From contig DJQA01000007.1 of the NCBI GenBank assembly GCA_002437495.1, positions 1 to 44,803 of the forward strand: 44,803 bases of DNA, in the 5' to 3' direction. This document shows, one piece after another, positions 17,734 to 25,732 of this stretch (the stretch's first letter is position 1; each line of letters opens with the position of its first letter). The notes beneath the pieces were generated by a model, which was not told where the DNA came from, did not search any database, and was given only the letters and a program-made list of their open reading frames with translations. Origin of the DNA: Prevotellaceae bacterium UBA6398. GTDB taxonomy: Bacteria; Bacteroidota; Bacteroidia; Bacteroidales; Bacteroidaceae. A program made the translations under genes and the position numbers.

Positions 17734-17741
17734 TATTTTTG
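17734..17741 (+). promoter_or_regulatory. uvrA promoter -7 box (TATTTTTG)
   Basis: TATTTTTG followed by TA matches TAnnTTTG. It lies downstream of an in-frame start at 17684, so that codon cannot be used from this promoter. Confidence 0.6.
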
Positions 17742-17797
17742 TATTTCTCATCCCTGCGCCGCATATTCGTGCCGGCATGGGGGAAAGTAACACGAAC

Positions 17798-20596
17798 ATG
17801 GAGCAGTTCATACACGCCGCCGGCGTAAGAGTAAACAACTTAAAAAACATCACGGTCGACATTCCCCTAAACAAACTTGTGGTAATAACAGGTTTGTCGG
17901 GTTCGGGCAAATCCTCTCTGGCTTTCGACACACTTTACGCCGAAGGTCAGCGCCGCTATGTGGAAAGCCTGTCAGCATACGCACGCCAGTTTCTCGGCAG
18001 GATGCCTAAGCCCGACTGCGACTTCATAAGCGGACTTCCGCCCGCCGTTGCCATACAACAACACGTGGCACAACGCAACCCGCGCTCCACCGTAGGCACA
18101 ACAACCGAAATATACGATTACATGCGGCTGCTGTTTGCCCGCGTAGGCAAGACCATCTCGCCCGTGAGCGGCACCGAAGTGCACCACGACACGCCCTCCG
18201 ACGTTGTTAAATGCTCGCTTTCCTATCCCGAAGGAACTAAATTCACCGTATGCGCACCGCTTAAAGTGCGCGGCGGACGCACGCTCAAAGAGCAGCTGCT
18301 TGTTAACACACAGCAGGGACTTACACGCATAGACGTTGGAGGAGACATCGTCAAAGCCGAAGACTTTGCAAATTCTCCCGAAGTTGAAAAGGCAAAAGCC
18401 GAAAACCTGCTGGTTGTCATAGACCGTCTGAGCGTATCGGCCAGCAGGGAAGCCCTGTCGCGTCTCACCGACTCGGTGGAAACAGCCTTCTTCGAAGGAG
18501 ATGGCGAATGCCTGCTGCGCTTCTACCCTGCAAAAATCACAAACCGCTTCTCAACGCGCTTTGAAGCCGACGGCATTACCTTCCGGGAACCAAACGACAA
18601 CATGTTCTCGTTCAACTCTCCGCTCGGCGCATGCCCCGCATGCGGGGGCATAGGCAAGACAATGGGCATAGACGAAAACCTTGTGATTCCCGACAAGTCG
18701 AAAAGTGTTTACGATGGCGCGGTGGTATGCTGGCGCGGAGAGAAGATGGGCATGTGGAAAGACGAGTTCTGCCGCAGGGCAAAGCGGGACAAGTTTCCCA
18801 TCTTCAAACCCTACTTCGACCTTACGCAAAAGGAAAAAGCCATACTGTGGCACGGAAGCGAAGCCGAGCGCACACTGCCCGAAGACCAACAGGTAAGCAT
18901 AGACGCCTTTTTCAGAATGGTGGAAGCCAACAAATATAAAATTCAATACCGCGTTATGGCTGCACGATACCGAGGGCGCACCGTATGCCCCGTATGCGGC
19001 GGCACAAGACTTAGGCCCGAGGCAAGATACGTTAAAATATCAGGCAGGGACATAACAGAGCTTGCAGCCATGCCAATAGACGAACTGCAAAAATTCTTCG
19101 CAAAGCTCGAACTGTCGGAAACCGACCGCAAAATAGCCAAAAGACTGCTTGACGAAATAAACAGCCGTCTCGACTACCTTGTGAATGTGGGGCTGGGCTA
19201 CCTTACGCTTAACCGTTCAAGCAACACGCTGTCGGGAGGCGAAAGTCAACGCATAAGCCTTGCAACATCTTTGGGCAGCAGCCTTGTGGGGGCTTTATAT
19301 ATACTCGACGAACCGAGCATCGGGCTGCACAGCCGCGACACCTACCGTCTGATAAAGGTTTTGCGCAGTCTGCAAAGGCTTGGCAACACAGTGGTTGTGG
19401 TTGAGCACGATGAAGAAATAATACGCGAGGCCGACTACATTATAGATGTAGGTCCCGAAGCCGGACGCAACGGCGGGGAAATAGTATATGCGGGAGACAT
19501 GAGCGACATAAAAAAGGGCACAAACAGCCACACGCTGCGCTACCTGTTAGGCGAAGAGAAAGTGGAAGTACCCGCATCGCGCCGCGCATGGAACAATTTC
19601 ATCGAAATAAAAGGCGCGAGGGAAAACAACCTCAAGAACATTAACGTTAAATTCCCCCTCAACATTCTGTGCGCCGTTACGGGAGTCAGCGGCTCGGGCA
19701 AGTCTACCCTTGTAAGAGACATACTCTACCGTGGGCTTAAACGCCACCTGGACGAAGTTTGCGACCGTCCAGGTGAGTTCACATCCATAGACGGCGACAT
19801 CGGCGAAATATCTGCGGTGGAGTTCGTTAACCAGGAACCCATAGGCAAATCGTCGCGCTCCAACCCTGTTACCTACATTAAAGCCTACGATGAGATACGC
19901 CGGCTAATGGCATCGCAGCCGCTTGCCGTGCAAATGGGATACACTCCGGCCCATTTCTCGTTCAATGCCGAGGGCGGGCGTTGCGAAACCTGCAAGGGCG
20001 AAGGCGTTATAAAGGTTGAGATGCAGTTCATGGCCGATCTTGTGCTAACATGCGACGAATGCCACGGCAAACGCTTCAAGAAAGACATTCTCGATGTGAA
20101 GTTCGGGGGAAAAAATATTTACGACATTCTTGAAATGACGGTAAACCAGGCTATAGAATTCTTCACGGAGCAAAACCGCCCCAACATAGCAAAAAGTCTG
20201 AAACCGTTGCAAGACGTGGGGCTCGGCTACATAAAGCTCGGGCAATCGTCATCAACTCTGTCGGGCGGAGAAAACCAAAGGGTTAAGTTGGCATACTATC
20301 TCGGCATGGGCAAAACGAAACCAACGCTGTTCATCTTTGACGAGCCCACAACCGGCCTGCACTTCCACGATATAAAAAAGCTTTTGCTTGCATTCAACTC
20401 GCTCATCGACAAAGGACACTCAATAATTGTCATTGAGCACAACATGGATATCATAAAGAGTGCCGACTACATTATAGACCTCGGTCCGGAAGGCGGAAGG
20501 GGAGGCGGTAAAATCATAGCCCAAGGCACGCCCGAGCAAGTGGCGGAAAACAAAGACAGCTATACGGCAAAATTCCTGCGTGCCAAACTAAAGTGA
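17798..20596 (+). CDS. uvrA: Excinuclease ABC subunit A
   Basis: DNA damage-recognition ATPase of nucleotide excision repair; loads UvrB at lesions. From ATG 17798 (MEQFIHAAGVRVNNLKNI) the product is 932 residues, close to the usual 940; ATG 17777 is an alternative adding seven residues. Two ABC modules are present: Walker A GLSGSGKSSLAFDTLY and GVSGSGKSTLVRDILY, signatures LSGGESQRISLATSL and LSGGENQRVKLAYYL, with Walker B segments LYILDEPSIGLH and LFIFDEPTTGLH. The C-terminal zinc finger is intact (CETC...CDEC). The first zinc module keeps only one Cys pair (Cys279/Cys282 in GACPACGG); the upstream CxxC of E. coli is replaced by ADGI. Its last 9 bases overlap the 3' end of the convergent ATP-grasp gene. 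Confidence 0.97.
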   Translation: MEQFIHAAGVRVNNLKNITVDIPLNKLVVITGLSGSGKSSLAFDTLYAEGQRRYVESLSAYARQFLGRMPKPDCDFISGLPPAVAIQQHVAQRNPRSTVGTTTEIYDYMRLLFARVGKTISPVSGTEVHHDTPSDVVKCSLSYPEGTKFTVCAPLKVRGGRTLKEQLLVNTQQGLTRIDVGGDIVKAEDFANSPEVEKAKAENLLVVIDRLSVSASREALSRLTDSVETAFFEGDGECLLRFYPAKITNRFSTRFEADGITFREPNDNMFSFNSPLGACPACGGIGKTMGIDENLVIPDKSKSVYDGAVVCWRGEKMGMWKDEFCRRAKRDKFPIFKPYFDLTQKEKAILWHGSEAERTLPEDQQVSIDAFFRMVEANKYKIQYRVMAARYRGRTVCPVCGGTRLRPEARYVKISGRDITELAAMPIDELQKFFAKLELSETDRKIAKRLLDEINSRLDYLVNVGLGYLTLNRSSNTLSGGESQRISLATSLGSSLVGALYILDEPSIGLHSRDTYRLIKVLRSLQRLGNTVVVVEHDEEIIREADYIIDVGPEAGRNGGEIVYAGDMSDIKKGTNSHTLRYLLGEEKVEVPASRRAWNNFIEIKGARENNLKNINVKFPLNILCAVTGVSGSGKSTLVRDILYRGLKRHLDEVCDRPGEFTSIDGDIGEISAVEFVNQEPIGKSSRSNPVTYIKAYDEIRRLMASQPLAVQMGYTPAHFSFNAEGGRCETCKGEGVIKVEMQFMADLVLTCDECHGKRFKKDILDVKFGGKNIYDILEMTVNQAIEFFTEQNRPNIAKSLKPLQDVGLGYIKLGQSSSTLSGGENQRVKLAYYLGMGKTKPTLFIFDEPTTGLHFHDIKKLLLAFNSLIDKGHSIIVIEHNMDIIKSADYIIDLGPEGGRGGGKIIAQGTPEQVAENKDSYTAKFLRAKLK

Positions 20597-21838
20597 AGCC
20601 GCAAAGCGGCCTCCGCGCTCAAAAAACATACAGGCGTGAAACAGTGTGTCGGCATTTACCGGCGTGAGTGGCAGGTAGCCGGCGGCGAAGCTGTCGCAAC
20701 CGTCATTTGAAACGCCTTTGACCAACGGCATTGCGCATGCAAGTTTTCGCGTTTCGGCAAGAAGTTCGCCACGGTGGTTTCCCGACAATATCCCGAACCA
20801 TGCCGCGCTTCCGGCTGCGGGAACAATTCCGAGCGAGTTGGCGGCCATTCCCATAGTGTGGCGGAAATTCATTTCCACGCATGGAAACACGGCTGCTCCA
20901 TGCACTGTTTTGCACAACATCATGTCAATCCCGAGAAACCCGGCATACTCAGGCACACTGCTGCCGAGCATTTCCGCAACACAATGTTCAAAAGCCGCTG
21001 CTTCCCCTTTCGAAGCCCCCGCAATGCGCCATATATCCTCTCCGCGCAATGAGCCTTGCGAAAGAAAGTTACCGCCATATCCGCCACCGGCATCGGTGGA
21101 AAATTCGGAATATCCCAAAAACTCGTAAGGTTTTCGAGCTTCTTTACGAAACTCCATTGCAAAGTCGGCTATTTTTTCGTAATACGGTTGAATTTCCACG
21201 CCGCCCTGCCTGCGGCACGAGGCACTGCACCAATCACGCGCCCTCTCGCCCGTTCCGTTTACGGCAAGCAAAACGCCCCTTCCGCTCCCCGAAAGAGGGC
21301 GTTTAAGCACACATTTCCCAAGTTTCCCCACAATCTCCGCCGCCTCTTGCTCGTTCTCTGCAAAATACGACTCTCCGGCAAAGCGCAAACCGGCAAGTTT
21401 TTCACAGGAGCGCAAGCGCCGCAACAGCATGCCGAGGAACCGTGAGCCGAAGCGGCGGCTTTGCAAACGCCGCAATGTTTCTATTTCATCGTTCCCCACG
21501 CCCACGGCAAGCCCCGCCTTCTGCGCCTCGCAAACCACGGCTTTGTCCCAGCCCCAAGGCAGAACAGCCGCGCCGCGAGCCTCGCAGAGCGAAGAAACAA
21601 GTGTTTTACCGCGCCTTGCAAGGGGCAAGGCCGAAAGAAAACCCAGGCATTCCTCCACACAGGGCACAACAACCGCATCGCATTCCATGGCCCAATACGG
21701 AAGCAGCGCAAGGTCGCGTTCTATAGCCCTCGCAGTCTTTGAAGGTGTAAAGTTGCGCAAGCCGCATGCCAAAGCCTCCTCATGACCTGCATTAAAAATT
21801 CCGCAAACCTTAACCGGGCTCAATTCCTTTCCTGCCAT
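20588..21838 (-). CDS. ATP-grasp-like protein of unknown substrate
   Basis: A 416-residue cytoplasmic protein with ATP-grasp hallmarks: CVLKRPLSGSGRGVLL (nucleotide-binding Lys and glycine-rich loop, near residue 200), FLGIDMMLC and PCVEMNFRHTMGMAAN (metal-binding Asp and E-x-N). The N-terminal ~110 residues form a separate region (VCGIFNAGHEEALACG, AMECDAVVVPC) that may be a Rossmann-like pre-grasp part. ATP-grasp enzymes join a carboxylate to an amine or thiol through an acyl-phosphate; the substrate here cannot be inferred. The ATG at 21838 is the only Met before residue 51 and lies 4 bases past a -7 box, implying a leaderless mRNA. The gene converges on uvrA with a 9-base overlap. Confidence 0.75.
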   Translation of the reverse strand: MAGKELSPVKVCGIFNAGHEEALACGLRNFTPSKTARAIERDLALLPYWAMECDAVVVPCVEECLGFLSALPLARRGKTLVSSLCEARGAAVLPWGWDKAVVCEAQKAGLAVGVGNDEIETLRRLQSRRFGSRFLGMLLRRLRSCEKLAGLRFAGESYFAENEQEAAEIVGKLGKCVLKRPLSGSGRGVLLAVNGTGERARDWCSASCRRQGGVEIQPYYEKIADFAMEFRKEARKPYEFLGYSEFSTDAGGGYGGNFLSQGSLRGEDIWRIAGASKGEAAAFEHCVAEMLGSSVPEYAGFLGIDMMLCKTVHGAAVFPCVEMNFRHTMGMAANSLGIVPAAGSAAWFGILSGNHRGELLAETRKLACAMPLVKGVSNDGCDSFAAGYLPLTPVNADTLFHACMFFERGGRFAASL

Positions 21839-21842
21839 GCTG

Positions 21843-21850
21843 CAAAGTTA
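21843..21850 (-). promoter_or_regulatory. -7 box (TAACTTTG) directly before the ATP-grasp start
   Basis: TAACTTTG followed by CAGC and then the ATG. As this box is centred at about -7, transcription would begin at or within a few bases of the start codon. Confidence 0.6.
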
Positions 21851-22054
21851 CCCTTTATGGCACTATCAGATACCATAAGACGAAAAAAACAGGAATGTTT
21901 TTTTACGGCACATAGCCAACCTGTAAAAACCGATTGCCGCCGGTAAAAAAACAGAGCACGCAACAAAACCGCGTATCCCCTTGATTTACAAGAAAATGTC
22001 TTTGCGTGTAAATATTTTGCAACTATTTGTTTTTCAAAGCATTGCAAATGAAAT

Positions 22055-22135
22055 AAAAAAGGTCTGATATAATTTTTTCTACGTCTGACATAATTTTTTC
22101 CATATAGGACATGATTTTTATTATTTCAGATATAA
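22055..22135 (+). repeat. 21-bp-period intergenic repeat, copy D
   Basis: Cap AAAAAAGGTCTG at 22055-22066, cores at 22058 (cap unit), 22079, 22100 and 22121, exact 21-bp period; spacers TTTTTT, TTTTTT, TTTTTA. It lies between the divergent ATP-grasp and rplY genes and ends only 12 bases before the rplY -33 element, closer to a promoter than any other copy. Confidence 0.9.
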
Positions 22136-22147
22136 TTTTCCACGGCG

Positions 22148-22177
22148 TTGCGGTTCGGAATATTATTCGTAATTTTG
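22148..22177 (+). promoter_or_regulatory. rplY promoter (-33 TTG, -7 TAATTTTG)
   Basis: TTG at 22148-22150, a 19-base spacer, then TAATTTTG at 22170-22177: the best full match to the Bacteroidota promoter in the window. The leader is about 90 nt, with an AACTTAATTTAG-type A/T-rich stretch before the ATG. Confidence 0.75.
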
Positions 22178-22270
22178 CACCGATTTTGCCGGAACAATAG
22201 CTTCGTTCAAAAAAGCAGTGCAATGGCGAATTAAGGTATCACAACTTAATTTAGAGTAACACAAAACAAA

Positions 22271-22897
22271 ATGAAAGAAATCACAATCAACGGAACAAGC
22301 CGTACCGAAGTTGGCAAGAAAGCCACACACGAGGCACGCAAGGCAGGTCTCGTACCCTGCGTAATCTACGGAGAGGCAAAAGACGCCAACAACGCCCCTG
22401 TAGCCAAATCGTTTACAATCCCCTACGAAGAGGCACGCAAACTTCTCTTCACGCCCGACATCTTCCTTGTTGATGCCGTTATCGATGGCAAAAAGCACAC
22501 GGCAGTAATTCAGGACGCACAGTTCCACCCTGTAAAGGACACTATACTGCACATTGACTTCTTCGAGGTTCACGCAGAGAAGCCCATCGTAATGGGTGTA
22601 CCCATCCAAACAAAGGGTCTTGCCGTGGGTGTAAAGGCCGGCGGTCGTTTGAACGTTACCGTGCGCAAGATTAAAGTTCGCGCCACGTTCGACAAAATTC
22701 CCGAGAAACTGTATGTTGACGTTACAAACCTACATCTCGGCAAGAGCATAAAGGTTGGCGACCTCAGCTTCGAGGGTCTTGAACTTGTAACCCACAAAGA
22801 CGTTGTGGTTTGCACCGTTAAGACAACCCGCGCCGCACAGAGCAACGCCGCAGCCGCAACTGCTACACCGGCAGCCACAACAACTACCGAAGAATAA
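22271..22897 (+). CDS. rplY: 50S ribosomal protein L25 (long, CTC/TL5 type)
   Basis: Binds 5S rRNA in the large ribosomal subunit. The 208-residue product is the long form: an N-terminal L25 beta-barrel (~1-95, with SRTEVGKKATHEARKAGLVP and the YGE motif) and a C-terminal TL5-type domain (~100-185, HAEKPIVMGVPIQTKGLAVG, LHLGKSIKVGDL). It ends in a low-complexity Ala/Thr tail (AAAATATPAATTTTEE). It heads a set with pth and the S4-domain gene, all translation-related, but a terminator hairpin separates it from pth, so pth expression depends on read-through. Confidence 0.95.
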   Translation: MKEITINGTSRTEVGKKATHEARKAGLVPCVIYGEAKDANNAPVAKSFTIPYEEARKLLFTPDIFLVDAVIDGKKHTAVIQDAQFHPVKDTILHIDFFEVHAEKPIVMGVPIQTKGLAVGVKAGGRLNVTVRKIKVRATFDKIPEKLYVDVTNLHLGKSIKVGDLSFEGLELVTHKDVVVCTVKTTRAAQSNAAAATATPAATTTTEE

Positions 22898-22915
22898 GCA
22901 AACACAAACAAATAA

Positions 22916-22957
22916 CGGGCGCGGAACACATACATGTTTCTGCGCCCGCTTTGTTTT
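22916..22957 (+). terminator. Hairpin terminator between rplY and pth
   Basis: CGGGCGC (22916-22922) pairs with GCGCCCG (22942-22948) around a 19-nt loop, followed by CTTTGTTTTT. It is well placed to attenuate rplY transcription before pth, which starts 30 bases after the stem. Confidence 0.8.
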
Positions 22958-22978
22958 TATACCGCAATATTTCACATA

Positions 22979-23551
22979 ATGGCGAACAAGAACTTTTTAA
23001 TTGCAGGCCTGGGAAACATAGGGCCCGAATACGAAGGCACACGCCACAACATAGGCTTCATGATTGCCGATGCGCTTGCAAAATCGGCCGGAGCCACTTT
23101 TGAGGACAAACGCTACGGATTCGTGGCAACCGTGCCGCTAAGAGGGAACAAACTGTATCTGCTCAAGCCCTCAACATATATGAACCTGAGCGGAAACGCC
23201 GTGAGATACTGGTTGCAGCAAAATAAAATCGCGGTGGAAAATCTGCTCGTGGCCGTTGACGACCTTTCACTGCCTTTCGGCAAAATAAGACTGAAGCCCT
23301 CAGGCAGCGAGGCGGGACACAACGGACTGAAAAACATCACATCGGTTTTGGGCACGCAAAACTACGCGCGCCTGCGCTTCGGAATAGGCAACAACTACCC
23401 GCGCGGAGGACAGGTTGACTGGGTGCTGGGTAAATTCCCGCCCGAACAGCTTGCCGAAATGGACGCAAGGCTCAACGTTGCCTGCGAGGCTATAAAAGCC
23501 TTCTGCCTAACGGGGATTGACTTCGCAATGACCAACTTCAACAACAAATAG
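22979..23551 (+). CDS. pth: Peptidyl-tRNA hydrolase
   Basis: Releases tRNA from peptidyl-tRNAs that fall off ribosomes. From ATG 22979 (MANKNFLIAGLGN) the product is 190 residues, the normal size; an in-frame start at 22934 lies inside the rplY terminator. Conserved catalytic positions are Asn13 in GLGNIG, His23 in TRHNIGF and Asp near 96 in VAVDDLSLPFGKIRLK; SGSEAGHNGLKNI is the other family block. It is followed after 3 bases by the S4-domain gene. Family assignment is secure. Confidence 0.96.
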   Translation: MANKNFLIAGLGNIGPEYEGTRHNIGFMIADALAKSAGATFEDKRYGFVATVPLRGNKLYLLKPSTYMNLSGNAVRYWLQQNKIAVENLLVAVDDLSLPFGKIRLKPSGSEAGHNGLKNITSVLGTQNYARLRFGIGNNYPRGGQVDWVLGKFPPEQLAEMDARLNVACEAIKAFCLTGIDFAMTNFNNK

Positions 23552-23554
23552 CCC

Positions 23555-24022
23555 ATGGCAAGCTCACGACTCGACAAGTGGCTTTGGGCGGCAAGAATAT
23601 TCAAAACCCGAACCCTATCAACGCAAGCCTGCCGCAACGGCAAAGTTACCGTAAACGGGGCTTTGGCAAAAGCATCGCACACGGTGAACATAGGAGACAA
23701 AATAGGCGTGCGCAAACCGCCAATAACTTTCACGTTCGAAGTTCTTATGCCCATAACCCAAAGGGTGGGCGCAGCAAAAGTGCCGCAGGTGCTGCGAAAC
23801 ATAACATCAAAGGAACAGCTGGAATTTTTGGAAATGGCACGCATAGGGCGCAACGCCGTTCGCGATCGCGGCACAGGAAGACCCACAAAAAAAGAACGTC
23901 GCGAAATCGAGGACTATATGCTCACCCCCGAATACAGCGGCGAAGACTATGCCGGCAGCGCGTTTGAAAGCGAGGATGACGATTTCGACTTCAACCTCGA
24001 CGACCTTACGGAAAACGACTGA
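23555..24022 (+). CDS. S4-domain RNA-binding protein (Hsp15-like)
   Basis: A 155-residue protein with an N-terminal S4 RNA-binding domain (~3-65: RLDKWLWAARIFKTRTLSTQ, GKVTVNGALAKASHTV, GDKIGV), as in Hsp15/HslR, which rescues stalled 50S subunits carrying peptidyl-tRNA. The C-terminus is strongly acidic (SEDDDFDFNLDDLTEND) and longer than in the E. coli protein. Being 3 bases after pth fits a role in peptidyl-tRNA rescue. Its stop is 8 bases from the stop of the convergent beta-helix pseudogene, with no obvious terminator between. Confidence 0.88.
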   Translation: MASSRLDKWLWAARIFKTRTLSTQACRNGKVTVNGALAKASHTVNIGDKIGVRKPPITFTFEVLMPITQRVGAAKVPQVLRNITSKEQLEFLEMARIGRNAVRDRGTGRPTKKERREIEDYMLTPEYSGEDYAGSAFESEDDDFDFNLDDLTEND

Positions 24023-24030
24023 CCCACGTA

Positions 24031-25362
24031 TTACTTGCGGCTGTCCACCTTTTTGCCCATAGCGTCAACCCATAGCGGCTTGTCCGGGTCGATGCACACA
24101 CAAAGCTTGTTCTTGTCCGTATCCCAAACCTGCTGCATATAATTCGGCGCATATCCCAGCCTTTCCGCCGTTGAGCACATTTGCTTCTGCGCGTTGTTTT
24201 TGGATTTCAGGTTCGCGCCGCTTCCGGCAGCCCAGAAACGTTTTGCAGGGTCGTTCTTCAACCACATTTCCGTCCCCTCGTCAAAATTCATTATCGAATA
24301 GTCCATAAAGCCGTACCACTGTCCCGGGGTGGTCTCTGTGGCATACGAGCCGCCCGCCGCGAAGTAATTGGGGTAATGCTCCATGTTGAAGTTTATTATG
24401 TCTATCGGCTGGCGGTAAGGGTTCTCCCCGAAAAGCGGATAATGACAGGGCGCTTCGTCGCAGCAGTTAATTAGCGTGATGGGGTGTGTCCACACGCCGC
24501 TCGCCAGCCTGTAGCCGTTGAATGTGAACCCGCGTGTGCAGAAAACAGAACTGAGGTACTCGCCGTAGAAATGCTAGCCGCCCACGGCAAAGCCCACTCC
24601 AAAGCCCACTCACACTGTGTGAGCCATATAAAACTCGAAGCTGTAGTTCGACACCTGCACGCCGCGCACGCCCACGCAGCCCTCGACGCCTACGTGCGGT
24701 TTCTGCTTGCGGTCGTACTGGTTCTTGTCGGTTGCCTGAAGCTCGCAGTTCTCCACCCAGATGCCCTCAAAGCGCGAGCCGTCAATGCACACGATGTTCT
24801 TCTGGTTGTCGGGCAGGTTCACCGACAGGTTCTTAATTGCCGCATGACCTGTGCGGTTTCCCATGCACGCCACCACGGCATATTCTTTTTTGGAGTCCAA
24901 CGCCTCATAGCACCGCTTCGACACGGCAAGCGTTATACCCGTTACCTTTTCACTGGTGTCAAGAACAGGCCTGCGCCCGCACTTCTGCCCCACAATCTCT
25001 ATCGAGGCCTTCACGCCGTCATACACAGGCACGCCAATGGCGCAGCAAGTCTGCCCGTCCTCACTGTCAGTGAAGCCGTCAATCATGTATGTGCCGTAAT
25101 ACAGTTCCACCCTGCCGCTCACGCCGAGCGAGTTTACGACCTTCTGTATGGCCTGCTCGTCATTGCTCCCGGTGCATACGAAATCGGCGAGCGTCTTGTC
25201 GTGTTCCGATGAATTTGCCGCCGCCACGGTAACAATATGGTCGGCGTGCAACGCCACATTCTTCTGTATTCCGCTCTTGACCGCTGCCGGCGTTGAAGTC
25301 TGCGCCGCAACCCTTAAACCCACAAGCAAAGCCAGGGCTGTGTATAGAAACATCCTGTTCAT
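24031..25362 (-). pseudogene. Secreted beta-helix (pectate-lyase-like) protein with two in-frame stops
   Basis: One continuous reading frame of 443 codons is interrupted by TGA (24610-24612) and TAG (24574-24576). The N-terminal 250 residues start with a signal peptide (MNRMFLYTALALLVGLRVAA) and contain a typical beta-helix entry (NDEQAIQKVVNSLG, VELYYGTYMIDGF), then repeated strand turns (AIKNLSVNLP, GIWVENCELQ, VRGVQVSNYSFEFY). After the stops the same frame continues plausibly (HFYGEYLSSVFCTRGFTFNG ... LWVDAMGKKVDSRK). Between the stops is VGFGVGFAVGG, from a short near-duplicate of GTGGGCTTTG. A carbohydrate-active or surface role is likely from the fold but the family is not identified. 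Probably a decayed gene; sequencing error is a lesser possibility as two separate stops are needed. Confidence 0.75.
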
Positions 25363-25535
25363 TTTCGATTAAAGTTTTATTAATGTTGCAAATACAGCAA
25401 AAAGTTTTAACACGCCCTCAAACCTCCCCACCCCGCCCTTTGTCGTTTTTATATTAAGCAACTAATCCACAGAACTTTACACAGTTTTCAACCATTCTTC
25501 ATTACTTTCTGATTATAAACAAGTTGCATACGGCG
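25363..25535. other. Divergent intergenic stretch before repeat copy E
   Basis: AT-rich DNA upstream of the beta-helix gene. On the minus strand TGTATTTGC near 25388-25396 is an imperfect -7 box. Nothing else recognisable. Confidence 0.35.
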
Positions 25536-25616
25536 AAAAAAGGTCTGATGTAGTTTTAATTATGTCCGATATATTTTTTCCTACGTCCTATGTAGTTTTT
25601 CCCATGTCCCATGTAG
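25536..25616 (+). repeat. 21-bp-period intergenic repeat, copy E
   Basis: Cap AAAAAAGGTCTG at 25536-25547, cores at 25539, 25560, 25581 and 25602, exact 21-bp period; spacers TTTTAA, TTTTTC, TTTTTC. A 21-nt tail follows (25617-25637, starting TTTTCGGG and ending GGGAAAG) that matches the tail of copy H at 19 of 21 positions. It lies between divergent beta-helix and GH106 genes, about 50 bases before the GH106 -33 element. Confidence 0.9.
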
Positions 25617-25666
25617 TTTTCGGGAAGTTTGGGAAAGCGTGCGCAATCCTGAATATTCCCACAGCC

Positions 25667-25700
25667 TTTGGCGCGTTTTGTAATTAAATTCCTATATTTG
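25667..25700 (+). promoter_or_regulatory. GH106 gene promoter (-33 TTTG, -7 TATATTTG)
   Basis: TTTG at 25667-25670 and TATATTTG at 25693-25700, 22 bases apart. A leader of about 30 nt precedes the ATG at 25733. Confidence 0.65.
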
Positions 25701-25732
25701 TATGTTTGTTTTCTTCACAAACGAATCGTGTC

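Noticed and set aside
24574..24612. Programmed stop-codon readthrough or stop reassignment
   Set aside because: Two different stops would have to be read through; other genes in the window end normally with TGA and TAG; no stimulatory structure was recognised.
24484..25212. 242-residue plus-strand open frame opposite the beta-helix pseudogene
   Set aside because: His/Ala/Val-rich shadow of the beta-helix frame with no start context or family resemblance.
25536..25616. All array copies as plain terminators of flanking genes
   Set aside because: Copies C, D and E lie between divergent genes and several copies form only weak hairpins, so termination alone does not explain the family.
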